60,096 nucleotides of DNA. It comes from Sharpea porci (GTDB taxonomy: Bacteria; Bacillota_I; Bacilli_A; Erysipelotrichales; Coprobacillaceae). How positions within the stretch are numbered: position 1 is the stretch's first letter; every line of letters begins with the position of its first letter. Positions 18,547 through 27,902 of the stretch are shown here, one piece after another. A program made the translations under genes and the position numbers. The DNA lies in NCBI RefSeq assembly GCF_009695655.1, contig NZ_VUNM01000010.1:1-60096 (forward strand), read 5' to 3'. The notes beneath the pieces were generated by a model. That model did no database searches. It saw nothing but the letters and a program-made list of their open reading frames with translations, and was not told the DNA's origin.

Positions 18547-18979
18547 CTCTAACATTTTTATAAAATATGTTAAGTGCTATATCTTCTTCTATTTCAGTGG
18601 GTGAAACAGGACTTGTATGTAAACAAAAATCTACTATTAATTCGTTTTTGCTTTATATAAAACAAGCAATAAAAGAAAACCAATCATAAAAAGATTAACA
18701 AAATAGTTAATCCTTTTATGATTTTCTATTTGCGTTTCGCCTTCGTTAGTAAACTGCTTTTTAGAGCTCAGCAATATAGTAATCAACATAAAATCACTTA
18801 ACTATTTTGTATATACATTAATTTACTCTAAAAGAAAAAAGACCACGATAGATTAAATCTTCGAGGTCTTCTTGGTTCTTGTATCGTTGAGTATTATTCA
18901 CCAACAAAAGACATAAGTCTTATTTATCGTTTTACTAACAGTTTATTAAATTGGATAAACTTTATGTGTGGCGTGTAAT
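18547..18979. other. Intergenic region with a hairpin
   Basis: No gene seen. An inverted repeat AAAAGATTAAC (18689-18699) with GTTAATCCTTTT (18706-18717) could end transcription from the TetR gene. A 14-bp string TGAAACAGGACTTG of the TetR 3' end (about 18493) recurs at about 18603, possibly a small duplication. Confidence 0.5.
18831..18871 (-). terminator. Probable terminator of the fic gene
   Basis: On the minus strand AAGACCTCGAAGAT pairs imperfectly with ATCTATCGTGGTCTT and runs into TTTTTTC. It lies about 110 nt after the fic stop. Confidence 0.55.
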
Positions 18980-20035
18980 TTATCTTTTTGTAACATAATA
19001 AGTACTTCTTCCTGTACCATAACGTTCAACACTGCCTTCTTCAACTAATTCTTTAAGAGCTTTAAGAATTGCTGAACGCCCAATTGTTGGACAGTTCATA
19101 ATAACATCTGCCCCAGTAAACTTACCTATCTTGTTTACAGTATATGCTCTAACGATATCTTTAGCACTGCTTATTCCTGAATTCAAGTTAACTCTTTCTT
19201 CAAATTCCACATAACATGCAAGAATCATCTGTAACATATATTTGATAAATGGTGTGGGATCATTTAATTCTTCATGCCAACCTTGATTAGCATTTTCTAA
19301 CACATCATAGTATACTTCTTTTGTTTTTTCTATTTGCTTTTCTATGCTAATATACTTTCCTACAACGAAACCACTTCTGTATAAAAGTAATAAAGTAAGC
19401 AATCTACTCATTCTACCGTTACCATCATTAAAAGGATGAATACATAAAAAATCTATAATGAAACAAGGAATAAGAATAAGTGGATCAATTTTTTCAAGTG
19501 CGATTTCCCTATTGAAGCTTTCACAAATAGCATCAATTGCACTAGCTGTTTCATAAGGTGCTACAGGAGTAAATCGCGTTACTTGTGTACCATCGGGTAA
19601 GGTTTCGTTGATGTAATTTTGTGTATTTTTATAACTTCCTCCATAACTAAAACCTGCAGGCTTCATTAAATCTCTATGAAGCTGTAGAATATAGCGTCCT
19701 TCAATCGGGATAAGATCATGACTTTCGTGAATTGTATTTAATACGTCTTTGTACCCAACAATTTCTTTTTCACTTCTGTTTCTAGGCGTTGTCTTTTCTT
19801 TAACTAATTCTTTAATTCGAGTACTAGTTGAAAAAATACCTTCTATGATATTGGATGATTCAGTACTCTGTATCTTGGCTATTTCTACCAACTTATCTAA
19901 CTCTGCTGGCTTTTGTCTAATATAAAGATCCTGTCTTCCTTTATATTCATGTATTTTAGAAAGATAATTAATAATTTCCATATCAATCTTTAGGTTTGCC
20001 AACTTAGAATAATCAAAACTTCTCAAATCTATCAC
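18980..20035 (-). CDS. Fic-family protein with N-terminal autoinhibitory motif
   Basis: Protein of 351 residues that probably transfers AMP (or another nucleotide) to a target protein. A Fic_N region precedes the core, whose catalytic motif is HPFNDGNGR (200-208) with His200. The antitoxin-like inhibitory motif S/T-x3-E-G/N is present upstream as SNIIEG (61-66), the class II layout in which the same chain restrains itself. The C-terminus (about 290-351) looks like a winged helix (TGADVIMNCPTIGRSAILKALKELVEEGSV). The start is GTG at 20035 behind GAAAGGA. It stands alone with no partner toxin or antitoxin. Its cellular target is unknown. Confidence 0.88.
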   Translation of the reverse strand: MIDLRSFDYSKLANLKIDMEIINYLSKIHEYKGRQDLYIRQKPAELDKLVEIAKIQSTESSNIIEGIFSTSTRIKELVKEKTTPRNRSEKEIVGYKDVLNTIHESHDLIPIEGRYILQLHRDLMKPAGFSYGGSYKNTQNYINETLPDGTQVTRFTPVAPYETASAIDAICESFNREIALEKIDPLILIPCFIIDFLCIHPFNDGNGRMSRLLTLLLLYRSGFVVGKYISIEKQIEKTKEVYYDVLENANQGWHEELNDPTPFIKYMLQMILACYVEFEERVNLNSGISSAKDIVRAYTVNKIGKFTGADVIMNCPTIGRSAILKALKELVEEGSVERYGTGRSTYYVTKR

Positions 20036-20197
20036 GTCCTTTCGTCCATCAAATTCGTTTATCGTCCATATTGTATCGCGTTGTGGACAATAATTCTATT
20101 TGTTGGATATAAATTTACTCAAATTATCGTAAACTTACTATTCAAAGACCAACTATGATATTAATATTATTAATCCCGTACACATTATTATTACCTT

Positions 20198-20238
20198 GTT
20201 ATTCCGAAAAAAAATATTTTTCATTTTTTCGGAATAAC
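20198..20238. repeat. Perfect 15-bp inverted repeat between fic and rpsR
   Basis: GTTATTCCGAAAAAA (20198-20212) and TTTTTTCGGAATAAC (20224-20238) are perfect inverted copies around an AT-rich 11-nt centre. There is no trailing T tract in either direction. It may be an operator or element relic. Confidence 0.6.
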
Positions 20239-20266
20239 ATATCGTTTTGGTTTACAGTTTACTAGC

Positions 20267-20293
20267 ACAAAAAAACCTCAGTTTCCTGAGGTT
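20267..20293 (-). terminator. Terminator of rpsF-ssb-rpsR
   Basis: Minus-strand AACCTCAG pairs with CTGAGGTT over a 4-nt loop and is followed by TTTTTTT. Confidence 0.9.
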
Positions 20294-20309
20294 AATTCTG
20301 TAGATTTAA

Positions 20310-20540
20310 TTATTCACCAACGTATGGTAATAAAGCCATCTGTCTAGCTCTCTTGATAGCTCTAGCTAACTGTCTCTGATACTTAGCTGAAGTACCAGTT
20401 ACACGTCTAGGGATGATCTTACCATTAGCTGATACGAATCTCTTTAATAATTCTACATCTTTGTAATCGATGTATTCGATTTTATTCTTAGTGAAATAGC
20501 AGACTTTCTTTCTGCCCATTCTCTGTCTTCTGAATGCCAT
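20310..20540 (-). CDS. rpsR: 30S ribosomal protein S18
   Basis: Small basic ribosomal protein of 76 residues that forms a dimer with S6 on the 30S platform. The family core is clear: [23 protein letters not shown] and [26 protein letters not shown]. Last gene of rpsF-ssb-rpsR, 16 nt after ssb, with its own RBS GGAGGA and a strong terminator behind it. Confidence 0.98.
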   Translation of the reverse strand: MAFRRQRMGRKKVCYFTKNKIEYIDYKDVELLKRFVSANGKIIPRRVTGTSAKYQRQLARAIKRARQMALLPYVGE

Positions 20541-20556
20541 AGTCTTTTCCTCCTAT

Positions 20557-21129
20557 TTAAAATTGAATGTCGTCATCCATGATATCATACGCATTAACAT
20601 CATCACTGAAGTCTTTATCTAAATCGACTTGTTTTGAATTTGTATCATAGAAACTTTGACGATTTGTATTGTTGGACTGATTATTGAATGTATTTTGTTG
20701 GTTTGAATAATTATTCTGTTGATTACCAAATGCATTCTGATTGTTGTAAGAGTTGTTGTTATTGTAAGAAGACTGGTTGTTATAGCTTCCCTGTGGTCTA
20801 GCTTCAGCTTCTCGACGTGATTCGAGGAACTTCACACTATTGCACATCACTTCCACAACATAGACCTTCTGGCCTTGGTTGTTTGTGTAATTTCTTGAAC
20901 GAAGTGAACCATCAACACCTACAAGTGAGCCCTTATGACAATACTGAGCTGTGCTTTCTGCAGCTTTATTCCATACAACACATGGAATGAAGTCAGCAGA
21001 CTGACCATCTTGAGTTGTGAATCCACGATCTAAAGCCAATGTAAAACTTGTAACAGCAGTACCATTACCTGTTCTTCTTAACTCTGGATCTCTGGTCATA
21101 CGACCAACTAGGACAACACGATTAATCAT
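20557..21129 (-). CDS. ssb: Single-stranded DNA-binding protein
   Basis: Binds single-stranded DNA in replication and repair and recruits partners by its tail. An OB fold fills about 1-105 (MINRVVLVGRMTRDPELR, FIPCVVWNKAAE, VDGSLRSRNY). A disordered Asn/Gln-rich linker with repeated SYNNQ-like units (about 112-165) leads to the acidic tip MDDDIQF. The usual tip is DDDIPF; here Gln replaces Pro, which is worth noting since the tip contacts SSB-binding proteins. The gene lies between rpsF and rpsR in the standard bacterial order. Confidence 0.97.
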   Translation of the reverse strand: MINRVVLVGRMTRDPELRRTGNGTAVTSFTLALDRGFTTQDGQSADFIPCVVWNKAAESTAQYCHKGSLVGVDGSLRSRNYTNNQGQKVYVVEVMCNSVKFLESRREAEARPQGSYNNQSSYNNNNSYNNQNAFGNQQNNYSNQQNTFNNQSNNTNRQSFYDTNSKQVDLDKDFSDDVNAYDIMDDDIQF

Positions 21130-21142
21130 TTAGTGCACCTTC

Positions 21143-21436
21143 TTATTTTTCGTCACGACGTAAAGTTAAGTGACGTAAAACATTAGCGTTGATACGTGAT
21201 AAACGTTCGAATTCAGCAATATCATCAGTGTTAGTATGAGTATCGATTACTACATAATAACCCTTCTTGTAATCCTGAATTTCATAAGCTAATTCACGCA
21301 TACCCATTTCTTCAGATACGTTGTCAATGACACCGCCATTTGAAGTGAGGACACCTTTTAAATCTTCAAGAGTCTTGTTTCTCACATTCTCTTCTAAATC
21401 AGGTTTGAAGATCATCATAATTTCGTACTTATTCAT
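21143..21436 (-). CDS. rpsF: 30S ribosomal protein S6
   Basis: Ribosomal protein of 97 residues that pairs with S18. Family strings: MNKYEIMMIFKPDL, MGMRELAYEIQDYKKGYYVVI and LRHLTLRRDEK. The start at 21436 is chosen because AAAGGAGG lies 8 nt upstream and the longer frame upstream has no family similarity. First gene of the operon. Its 5' leader carries a hairpin with the features of the S6:S18 binding motif. Confidence 0.97.
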   Translation of the reverse strand: MNKYEIMMIFKPDLEENVRNKTLEDLKGVLTSNGGVIDNVSEEMGMRELAYEIQDYKKGYYVVIDTHTNTDDIAEFERLSRINANVLRHLTLRRDEK

Positions 21437-21439
21437 TCT

Positions 21440-21500
21440 TTTTACCTCCTTTGGTCTAAACGGTTCCTTAGCGGAACAGGGCAAGTCACAACTTGCCTTG
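21440..21500 (-). promoter_or_regulatory. Putative S6:S18 autoregulatory mRNA leader
   Basis: On the minus strand the leader forms GGCAAGT/ACTTGCC, then GTTCC-GCTAA-GGAAC followed by CCGTTTAGACC just ahead of the AAAGGAGG of rpsF. A stem next to an exposed CCG in front of rpsF is the published S6:S18-binding motif by which the protein pair represses its own operon. The match is by eye. Confidence 0.6.
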
Positions 21501-21502
21501 AC

Positions 21503-21531
21503 ATCATAACACGACCAACTATAAAAAGCAA
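21503..21531 (-). promoter_or_regulatory. Putative rpsF promoter
   Basis: Minus strand TTGCTT (21526-21531), 17-bp spacer, TATGAT (21503-21508), directly before the leader hairpins. Confidence 0.5.
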
Positions 21532-21639
21532 TCACAAATCCAAAAAGTGACCAAAATAACGTGAAAATTGAAGATGATTAATTATGACAACTTCAACCAT
21601 TCAATCAAAAGTTTATGCATCTTTCCTAGCTTTACGAAC

Positions 21640-22320
21640 ATAAATAAATAGCCGGTGGCTTTTCAGTTTCTGCCTACCAGTGACGCGTGAACCGCGTTTT
21701 ACGTTGTGCGGGTTGACCAACTGTCAGTTCATTTATTTCTTGGTTTTCATTTCTCGACCTTGAATCCAGCAAGCAGATCTTCAAAGTCCATTGCCAGTCG
21801 ATCTATTTCTTTGTCTTCCACCAGCTGATTTCTTATGTACTCTTTTATTTTCTTCGTATTCTTTCCAACTTTATCAACATAATATCCTCTGTACCAGAAG
21901 GATCTGTTCTGATACTTGAATCTTTTCTTCAAAAAATTATTTGAGGCTTTTCCCTTCAGCTATTATATTTTTCCAGAGACGGTATATTTTGGCGGAATCT
22001 CAATTGGCATATGTACATGATTAACACAAACTTCTTCTTTAATGATGTTGATGCCCTTCCATTCACATAGCTGTCTCAAAATTTGTCCAATTTCAAACCT
22101 TCGAGCATCATAAAATGCCTTTCTTCTGTATTTTGGTGCGAAAACCACATGATATTTACAATTCCACTTAGTGTGTGATAAACTGTCTAATCATCATTAT
22201 ATGACATGAAAGTGTCCTCCTATTCTGTATTGCAGTTGTTAGCCGCAGAATAATTATAATGTGAGGACTCTTTCTTTGCCACTTGGCTAAAGCTCGAGTG
22301 GACCCCCAGACAATCCGGGA
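21640..22320 (-). mobile_element. IS200-like element (approximate limits)
   Basis: The broken tnpA is flanked by imperfect hairpins typical of this family: AGCC-GGT-GGCT near 21651-21660 on one side and a structured stretch around 22262-22310 on the other. Such elements lack terminal inverted repeats, so exact ends cannot be set by eye. Confidence 0.5.
21747..22207 (-). pseudogene. IS200-type TnpA transposase, frameshifted
   Basis: A Y1 (HUH) transposase gene of IS200/IS605 type in three reading-frame pieces. The ATG at 22205-22207 has RBS TAGGAGG and reads MSYNDD before a TAG caused by an apparent 1-nt loss. The next piece holds HVVFAPKYRRKAFYD and the metal-binding CVNHVHMPIEIPPKY. A small deletion near 21955 shifts the frame again. 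The last piece carries the catalytic tyrosine in FWYRGYYVDKVGKN. Both active-site parts survive, so inactivation is probably recent. No tnpB is present. Confidence 0.85.
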
Positions 22321-22333
22321 GTTTTATGTTTCA

Positions 22334-22375
22334 CAATAAAAGCGACGAGCTAAACATATAACTATGCTCATCGCT
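22334..22375 (-). terminator. Probable terminator of the dinJ-yafQ pair
   Basis: Minus-strand AGCGATGAGC pairs with GCTCGTCGCT (one mismatch or wobble) and is followed by TTTATT. A second hairpin built on GCAATTCA/TGAATTGC lies at about 22387-22415, between it and the toxin stop. Confidence 0.5.
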
Positions 22376-22434
22376 AAATCATTAGCAATTCAGGTTTTAA
22401 AAACATGAATTGCCGAAAGACTTTATACCGAATA

Positions 22435-22716
22435 TTACTTATTGAGAAGATCAGAATGGCTTCCGGTATCTACTAAAGTCAATGTAATTATATCGTATTC
22501 AATAAGATATATGAGAAGCCAATCTGGTTGAATATGACATTCACGAAAACCTTTTAGATTTCCCTTTAATTCGTGGTCATGATACTTTTCTTCAAGAACT
22601 TTACCCTGACGTAAACAATCAACAACATCATCAAGAAGATTCAAATCTAGCCCTCTCTTCTTCATTCGTTTATAGCTTTTTTTATAAGCTGACGTAAATT
22701 TGACTTTTAAAAGCAT
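22435..22716 (-). CDS. YafQ-family mRNA interferase toxin
   Basis: RelE-superfamily toxin of 93 residues that in YafQ cleaves mRNA on the ribosome. Family residues are visible: basic N-terminus FTSAYKKSYKRMKKRG, DHELKGNLKGFRECHIQPDWLLIY with the paired histidines and Asp, and the C-terminal GSHSDLL with the last catalytic His. Length is normal. Its ATG follows the antitoxin stop without a gap, giving translational coupling. It lies beside the IS200 remnant, a common neighbourhood for mobile TA pairs. Confidence 0.9.
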   Translation of the reverse strand: MLLKVKFTSAYKKSYKRMKKRGLDLNLLDDVVDCLRQGKVLEEKYHDHELKGNLKGFRECHIQPDWLLIYLIEYDIITLTLVDTGSHSDLLNK

Positions 22717-22989
22717 TTATTCCTCAAGAGCCTTTTTAAGATCTTCCATACTTGTATACCCCGCAATGTCAGGATTGCGGGAAATTCTTCTCGCTTCACT
22801 AGCAGCGTCAAGAAGTTCTTTTGAATATTGTGGAACTTCCACTTTGAAAGGAATTCCTCCTCTCAAAACACACTGTTTTAGAAAGATATTAACGGCACCA
22901 GACATATCTAAACCAAGTTCACTAAACAATTCGTTCGCTTGTTTTTTAACATCTGCATCAATACGAATTTGAGTTGGAACAGTTGACAT
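22717..22989 (-). CDS. RelB/DinJ-family antitoxin
   Basis: Antitoxin of 90 residues. The N-terminus is a ribbon-helix-helix DNA-binding domain (TVPTQIRIDADVKKQANELFSELGLDMSGAVNIFLKQ), so it should also repress its own promoter; the acidic C-terminal part (TSMEDLKKALEE) would wrap the toxin. The start at 22989 is preferred over 22998 because GGAG lies 9 nt upstream of it and touches the other ATG. First gene of the pair with the YafQ toxin. Confidence 0.9.
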   Translation of the reverse strand: MSTVPTQIRIDADVKKQANELFSELGLDMSGAVNIFLKQCVLRGGIPFKVEVPQYSKELLDAASEARRISRNPDIAGYTSMEDLKKALEE

Positions 22990-23166
22990 AAAAATCATCT
23001 CCTTTCATTCAAATTATATGCTTTCAGTTTACAATGTCAATCATAATAGCAATATTATAGCAAAGAGTTATTAGGGATTCTTTACTTATATCCTTGTTAT
23101 AAACACCAATGATACTACCATAATTGTTTATGAATATTGGACTAGCACATACTTAATCTACTTACA

Positions 23167-23248
23167 CAAAAAAGGCGGTTGATACCAATAAGGTTTACCG
23201 TCTTCTAAGTTTAATTTCTATTTTATTTAATAGGGCAAAGACACCCTA
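23167..23248 (-). terminator. Possible terminators after the GH1 gene at 23.3 kb
   Basis: Two weak candidates follow the gene on the minus strand. One is TAGGG/CCCTA (23231-23248), running into an AT-rich tail. The other is AAGACGGT/ACCGCCTT (23172-23204) with a 17-nt loop, running into TTTTT. Neither is as clear as other terminators in this window. Confidence 0.4.
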
Positions 23249-23274
23249 TACTATTTATAAGCACTGAAAGAATA

Positions 23275-24711
<1,437 letters not shown>

Positions 24712-24773
24712 CTATTATCATTTTACATGAAATATCTGATAGTTAGATTTATTTTCATTTTTGGAAAGAACAA

Positions 24774-25406
24774 TTATAAATCTTGAGGTGTAGTAATTTT
24801 CTTATTGTCATAGTCACCTAATACCACATAGACATCTTCATGCAGTGCTTCAACACAGCTTGCATCATCCGTAACAGCAAGATGATGTTCATTGACATAG
24901 TGATATGCCTTTGTAATCAGTGATGTCTTAAAGGCCTGAGGTGTCTGGGCGTTATAGAGTTCACTGCGCTTAAGGGTTTCAACAACTTTACCATCAACAA
25001 CACGCTTAACAGTATCGATTGAAGGCACCATTGCTAGACATGCATCATGTTCTTCTAAGCTTTTACATAAGCGATCAAGTAAGTCCGACTTGATAAAACA
25101 ACGTGCACCATCATGAATCATGACATAGTCCTGATTAACAGCTTGTAAGCCATTAGTGACTGAATTCTGTCGCTCAGCACCACCTTCTACAAAGATAATA
25201 CGCGAGGATGCAATAAGTTTTTTGAAGTCTTCCTGTTCTTCTTTCTTTGTCACGACAATGATTTGTTTGCATCTTGAATCATTTAGAAAAACATGCATGG
25301 TCTTTTCATAGACTGTTTGACCATCAATGTTATAATACATTTTGTTGTAGGAGAGGCCAGTACGTTTACCTGCTCCAGCACAGAGAATAATTGCACTATA
25401 ATTCAT
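24774..25406 (-). CDS. ispD: 2-C-methyl-D-erythritol 4-phosphate cytidylyltransferase
   Basis: Nucleotidyltransferase of 210 residues that makes CDP-methylerythritol in the MEP isoprenoid pathway. The glycine-rich CTP site AIILCAGAGKRTGLSYNKMY opens the protein; GGAERQNSVTNGL, IHDGARCFI, YNAQTPQAF and VTDDASCVE are IspD landmarks. It is slightly shorter than the usual 225-235 residues. TarI of teichoic acid synthesis is a related enzyme, but the motif set favours IspD. It lies 9 nt after the CapA-like gene, so both are probably co-transcribed. Confidence 0.85.
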   Translation of the reverse strand: MNYSAIILCAGAGKRTGLSYNKMYYNIDGQTVYEKTMHVFLNDSRCKQIIVVTKKEEQEDFKKLIASSRIIFVEGGAERQNSVTNGLQAVNQDYVMIHDGARCFIKSDLLDRLCKSLEEHDACLAMVPSIDTVKRVVDGKVVETLKRSELYNAQTPQAFKTSLITKAYHYVNEHHLAVTDDASCVEALHEDVYVVLGDYDNKKITTPQDL

Positions 25407-25415
25407 CTTTTCACC

Positions 25416-26489
25416 TTATTTCTTTAAAGTGCCATCTTCATTAAAGGAAATTTTGAAGACGGATGAAGACTGGTTGACTTTATTGATAATACGTTTTTTT
25501 GTTGTTCCTTCAGCAATTGTTGGTTGATAATTATTACGGTTTGTAACGGATGAGATGGATGCTGGAATGATTTTGATATTGTCGTTGTGTTCAAGCTTGT
25601 CATTCTTGAATGTAAAGGACTGCTGGAAAATCATCGTATCTTTGTCAGCAGGATTCTGATTGCCACCAAAACAGAAGTTACCAAGCGAATAAGCAATATA
25701 AGCATTCTTATACTTTTCTACACCCTGTACAACATGTGGATGATGCCCAATGACAAGATTAGCACCCTGATCTATCGCATAATGGGCTAAATCTTTCTGC
25801 ATTTGTTCAACGGTATATTGGCGTTCAATACCACCATGCTGGCTGACAATAATAAGATCAGCCCCTTCCTTCTTTAATTTCTTAATACCCTCATCAATAT
25901 AGGTCTTACTTTTATTGAATTTTGTTTGATTTAGACCTGAGAAATCAACACCAATATTCCCAATCTTCTTTCCTTTGACTTCAACTAATGAAACTGCCTC
26001 ATAACTGGCATAAGGCATCTTGTTGTCTTTAAATGTGTTGATTGTATCATCATAGCCTTCTTTGCCATAATCATAGGCATGATTATTCGCAAAGCTAACT
26101 GCATCAACACCACCATCTTGAATAATCTTGATATAGTCTTTGTCAGCTTTAAAGTTAAATGTCTTTGTCACAAGACTATTACTATTCGTTAATGTGCCTT
26201 CGAAGTTAACTAAAGTGTAATCATCTTTTGTAAAAGTGTCTTTGACATTTTTAAAGAAGTAAGCTGGTCCATACTGTTTATAATATGGAATCATACTTGT
26301 GCTATAGGATGCAGTAGCACCTTTACCAAGTGTGACATCACCTGTTGCACTGATTGTGATTGTTGTGTCTTTGGTTTCTTTAGTTTTTGTTTCCTTTTTG
26401 ACTGCTGGTTTATTGACTTTCTTTGTAGCTGGTGTACTTGTGCAGCCTGCAAGTAAGAAAGCTGTTAAGAGTAATGCAAGTTTTTTCAT
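25416..26489 (-). CDS. CapA-family lipoprotein (metallophosphatase fold)
   Basis: Exported lipoprotein of 357 residues. The signal MKKLALLLTAFLLAGC has a lipobox with the modified Cys16, followed by a Thr/Lys-rich linker. The PGA_cap domain (about 45-330) shows SATGDVTLG, NFEGTLT, FANNHAYDYG, IVSQHGG and GHHPHVVQG, the usual metal ligands of this calcineurin-like fold. In Bacillus CapA takes part in poly-gamma-glutamate synthesis, but no capB/capC is present, so a wall or envelope hydrolase role is more likely here. It precedes ispD. Confidence 0.85.
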   Translation of the reverse strand: MKKLALLLTAFLLAGCTSTPATKKVNKPAVKKETKTKETKDTTITISATGDVTLGKGATASYSTSMIPYYKQYGPAYFFKNVKDTFTKDDYTLVNFEGTLTNSNSLVTKTFNFKADKDYIKIIQDGGVDAVSFANNHAYDYGKEGYDDTINTFKDNKMPYASYEAVSLVEVKGKKIGNIGVDFSGLNQTKFNKSKTYIDEGIKKLKKEGADLIIVSQHGGIERQYTVEQMQKDLAHYAIDQGANLVIGHHPHVVQGVEKYKNAYIAYSLGNFCFGGNQNPADKDTMIFQQSFTFKNDKLEHNDNIKIIPASISSVTNRNNYQPTIAEGTTKKRIINKVNQSSSVFKISFNEDGTLKK

Positions 26490-26520
26490 ATTTTTCCTTC
26501 CCTTCTTTTATCATCTTACA

Positions 26521-26549
26521 AAAAAAAGATACCTATGACTAGGCATCTT
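26521..26549 (-). terminator. Terminator of ychF
   Basis: Minus-strand AAGATGCCTA pairs with TAGGTATCTT and is followed by TTTTTTT; the stem overlaps the ychF stop codon. Confidence 0.85.
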
Positions 26550-27648
26550 ATACATTAAATTTAAAGAACATGACATCGCCGTCTTTACCAACGTATGTCT
26601 TACCTTCTTGTCTGATTTTACCAGCTTCTCTTAAAGCATTTTCACTCTTATATGTCATCATATCATCATAGGAATATGTTTCAGCACGAATAAAGCCTCT
26701 TTCAAAGTCCGTATGAATCTTACCAGCCATTTGTGGTGCTGTCATGCCATCAGTAAATGTCCAGGCACGACATTCATCAGGTCCAACAGTAAAGAAAGTC
26801 TTGAGATTTAATAAATGATATGTTTCTCTAATTAGCTTATCCAAGCCACTTTCTTCAATACCTAAGTCTTCCATGAAGATAGCACGGTCTTCTTCATCTA
26901 AACCTGCTAGTTCACTTTCAATCTTAGCACAGATTGGAATAACATCAGCACCTTCATTAGTAGCATATTCCTTAAGCTGTAGATAGTATGGGTTGTCTTC
27001 TGGATTTTCAATATCTTCTTCACCCATATTAGCGACATAGATGATTGGTTTAATAGAAAGTAAATTATATTGGTTGACATAAACCATTTCATCTTTATCG
27101 AATTCAAGTACACGAGCAGACTTTCCTGCTTCGAGTGTTTCTTTGATTGGTGTAAGAACTGCCATTTCTTCCTGAGCATCCTTTTCACCTGATTTTGCTT
27201 TTCTTTCAAGCTTTTCAATACGTTTATCAACTGTTTCTAAATCCGCCATCACAAGTTCGAGATTAATTGTTTCTACATCACGTACAGGATCTACTGAACC
27301 ATCTACATGCGTAATATCCTTATCTCTAAAACATCTTACAACTTCACAGATTGCATCTGTTTCACGAATATTCGCTAAGAACTTATTACCTAAGCCTTCA
27401 CCTCTGCTTGCCCCTTTTACAAGACCGGCAATATCTGTAAATTCAAATGTTGTATGAATGACTTTCTTTGGATTAAAGAGTTTTGCGAGATCATCAAGAC
27501 GATGATCGGGTACTTCTACAACACCGACATTGGGATCAATGGTAGCAAAGGGATAGTTTGCGGCTTCTACCTGTGAATTTGTGATTGCGTTAAATAATGT
27601 TGATTTACCTACATTAGGTAAACCTACGATACCAGCAGTTAATGCCAT
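26548..27648 (-). CDS. ychF: Ribosome-binding ATPase/GTPase YchF
   Basis: Obg-family P-loop protein of 366 residues that binds ATP and ribosomes. Walker A GLPNVGKST is at the N-terminus, the switch region TTFEFTDIAGLVKGASRGEGLGNKF follows, and a C-terminal TGS-like domain ends with RGFIRAETYSYDDMM and GKTYVGKDGDVMFFKFNV, the typical YchF ending. The ATG at 27648 fits the GGAG spacing (9 nt) better than the one at 27654. Neighbour of the DUF951 gene as in Bacillus. Confidence 0.96.
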   Translation of the reverse strand: MALTAGIVGLPNVGKSTLFNAITNSQVEAANYPFATIDPNVGVVEVPDHRLDDLAKLFNPKKVIHTTFEFTDIAGLVKGASRGEGLGNKFLANIRETDAICEVVRCFRDKDITHVDGSVDPVRDVETINLELVMADLETVDKRIEKLERKAKSGEKDAQEEMAVLTPIKETLEAGKSARVLEFDKDEMVYVNQYNLLSIKPIIYVANMGEEDIENPEDNPYYLQLKEYATNEGADVIPICAKIESELAGLDEEDRAIFMEDLGIEESGLDKLIRETYHLLNLKTFFTVGPDECRAWTFTDGMTAPQMAGKIHTDFERGFIRAETYSYDDMMTYKSENALREAGKIRQEGKTYVGKDGDVMFFKFNV

Positions 27649-27694
27649 TTTCATTCACTCCTTTTATTCCCATTCATTCTATAATAAACCATAC

Positions 27695-27721
27695 AAAAAA
27701 GCAAAGATTACTCTTCGCTTT
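27695..27721 (-). terminator. Terminator of folD-DUF951
   Basis: Minus-strand AAAGCGAAGA pairs with TCTTTGCTTT (one G-U) and leads into TTTT; it overlaps the 3' end of the DUF951 gene. Confidence 0.75.
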
Positions 27722-27902
27722 GATGTACAACAACTTTCTTTAATTTCTTTTCAAATGCCTTTCTGCTAAACATGACAACAGCACCACAACCCTGACATTT
27801 GATTTTAATATCCGCACCCATACGAATGATTTCCCATTGATCACTCTTATGACATGGATGTGGTTTTTTCATAACAACAATATCATGTAATCCGTATTCC
27901 AT
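27708..27902 (-). CDS. DUF951-family small zinc-ribbon-like protein
   Basis: Protein of 64 residues matching the DUF951 pattern: V-M-KKPHPC near residue 18, WEIIRMGADIKIKCQGCG with a C-x2-C pair, and VMFSRKAFEKKLKKV. The three cysteines and a His could bind one metal ion. Function is unknown. The start overlaps the folD stop by 1 nt, and ychF follows. In Bacillus the same family (yyzM) sits next to ychF close to the origin. Confidence 0.88.
   Translation of the reverse strand: MEYGLHDIVVMKKPHPCHKSDQWEIIRMGADIKIKCQGCGAVVMFSRKAFEKKLKKVVVHQSEE

Noticed and set aside
18493-18616. 14-bp direct repeat TGAAACAGGACTTG at the end of and after the TetR gene
   Set aside because: Too short and isolated; no further similarity around it supports a duplication.
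20700-20790. Short repeats rich in GTT/ATT in ssb
   Set aside because: They encode the Asn/Gln-rich SSB linker and are ordinary low-complexity coding sequence.
24774-25406. Assignment as TarI (ribitol-phosphate cytidylyltransferase)
   Set aside because: No tarJ or teichoic acid gene is adjacent and the motif set fits IspD.
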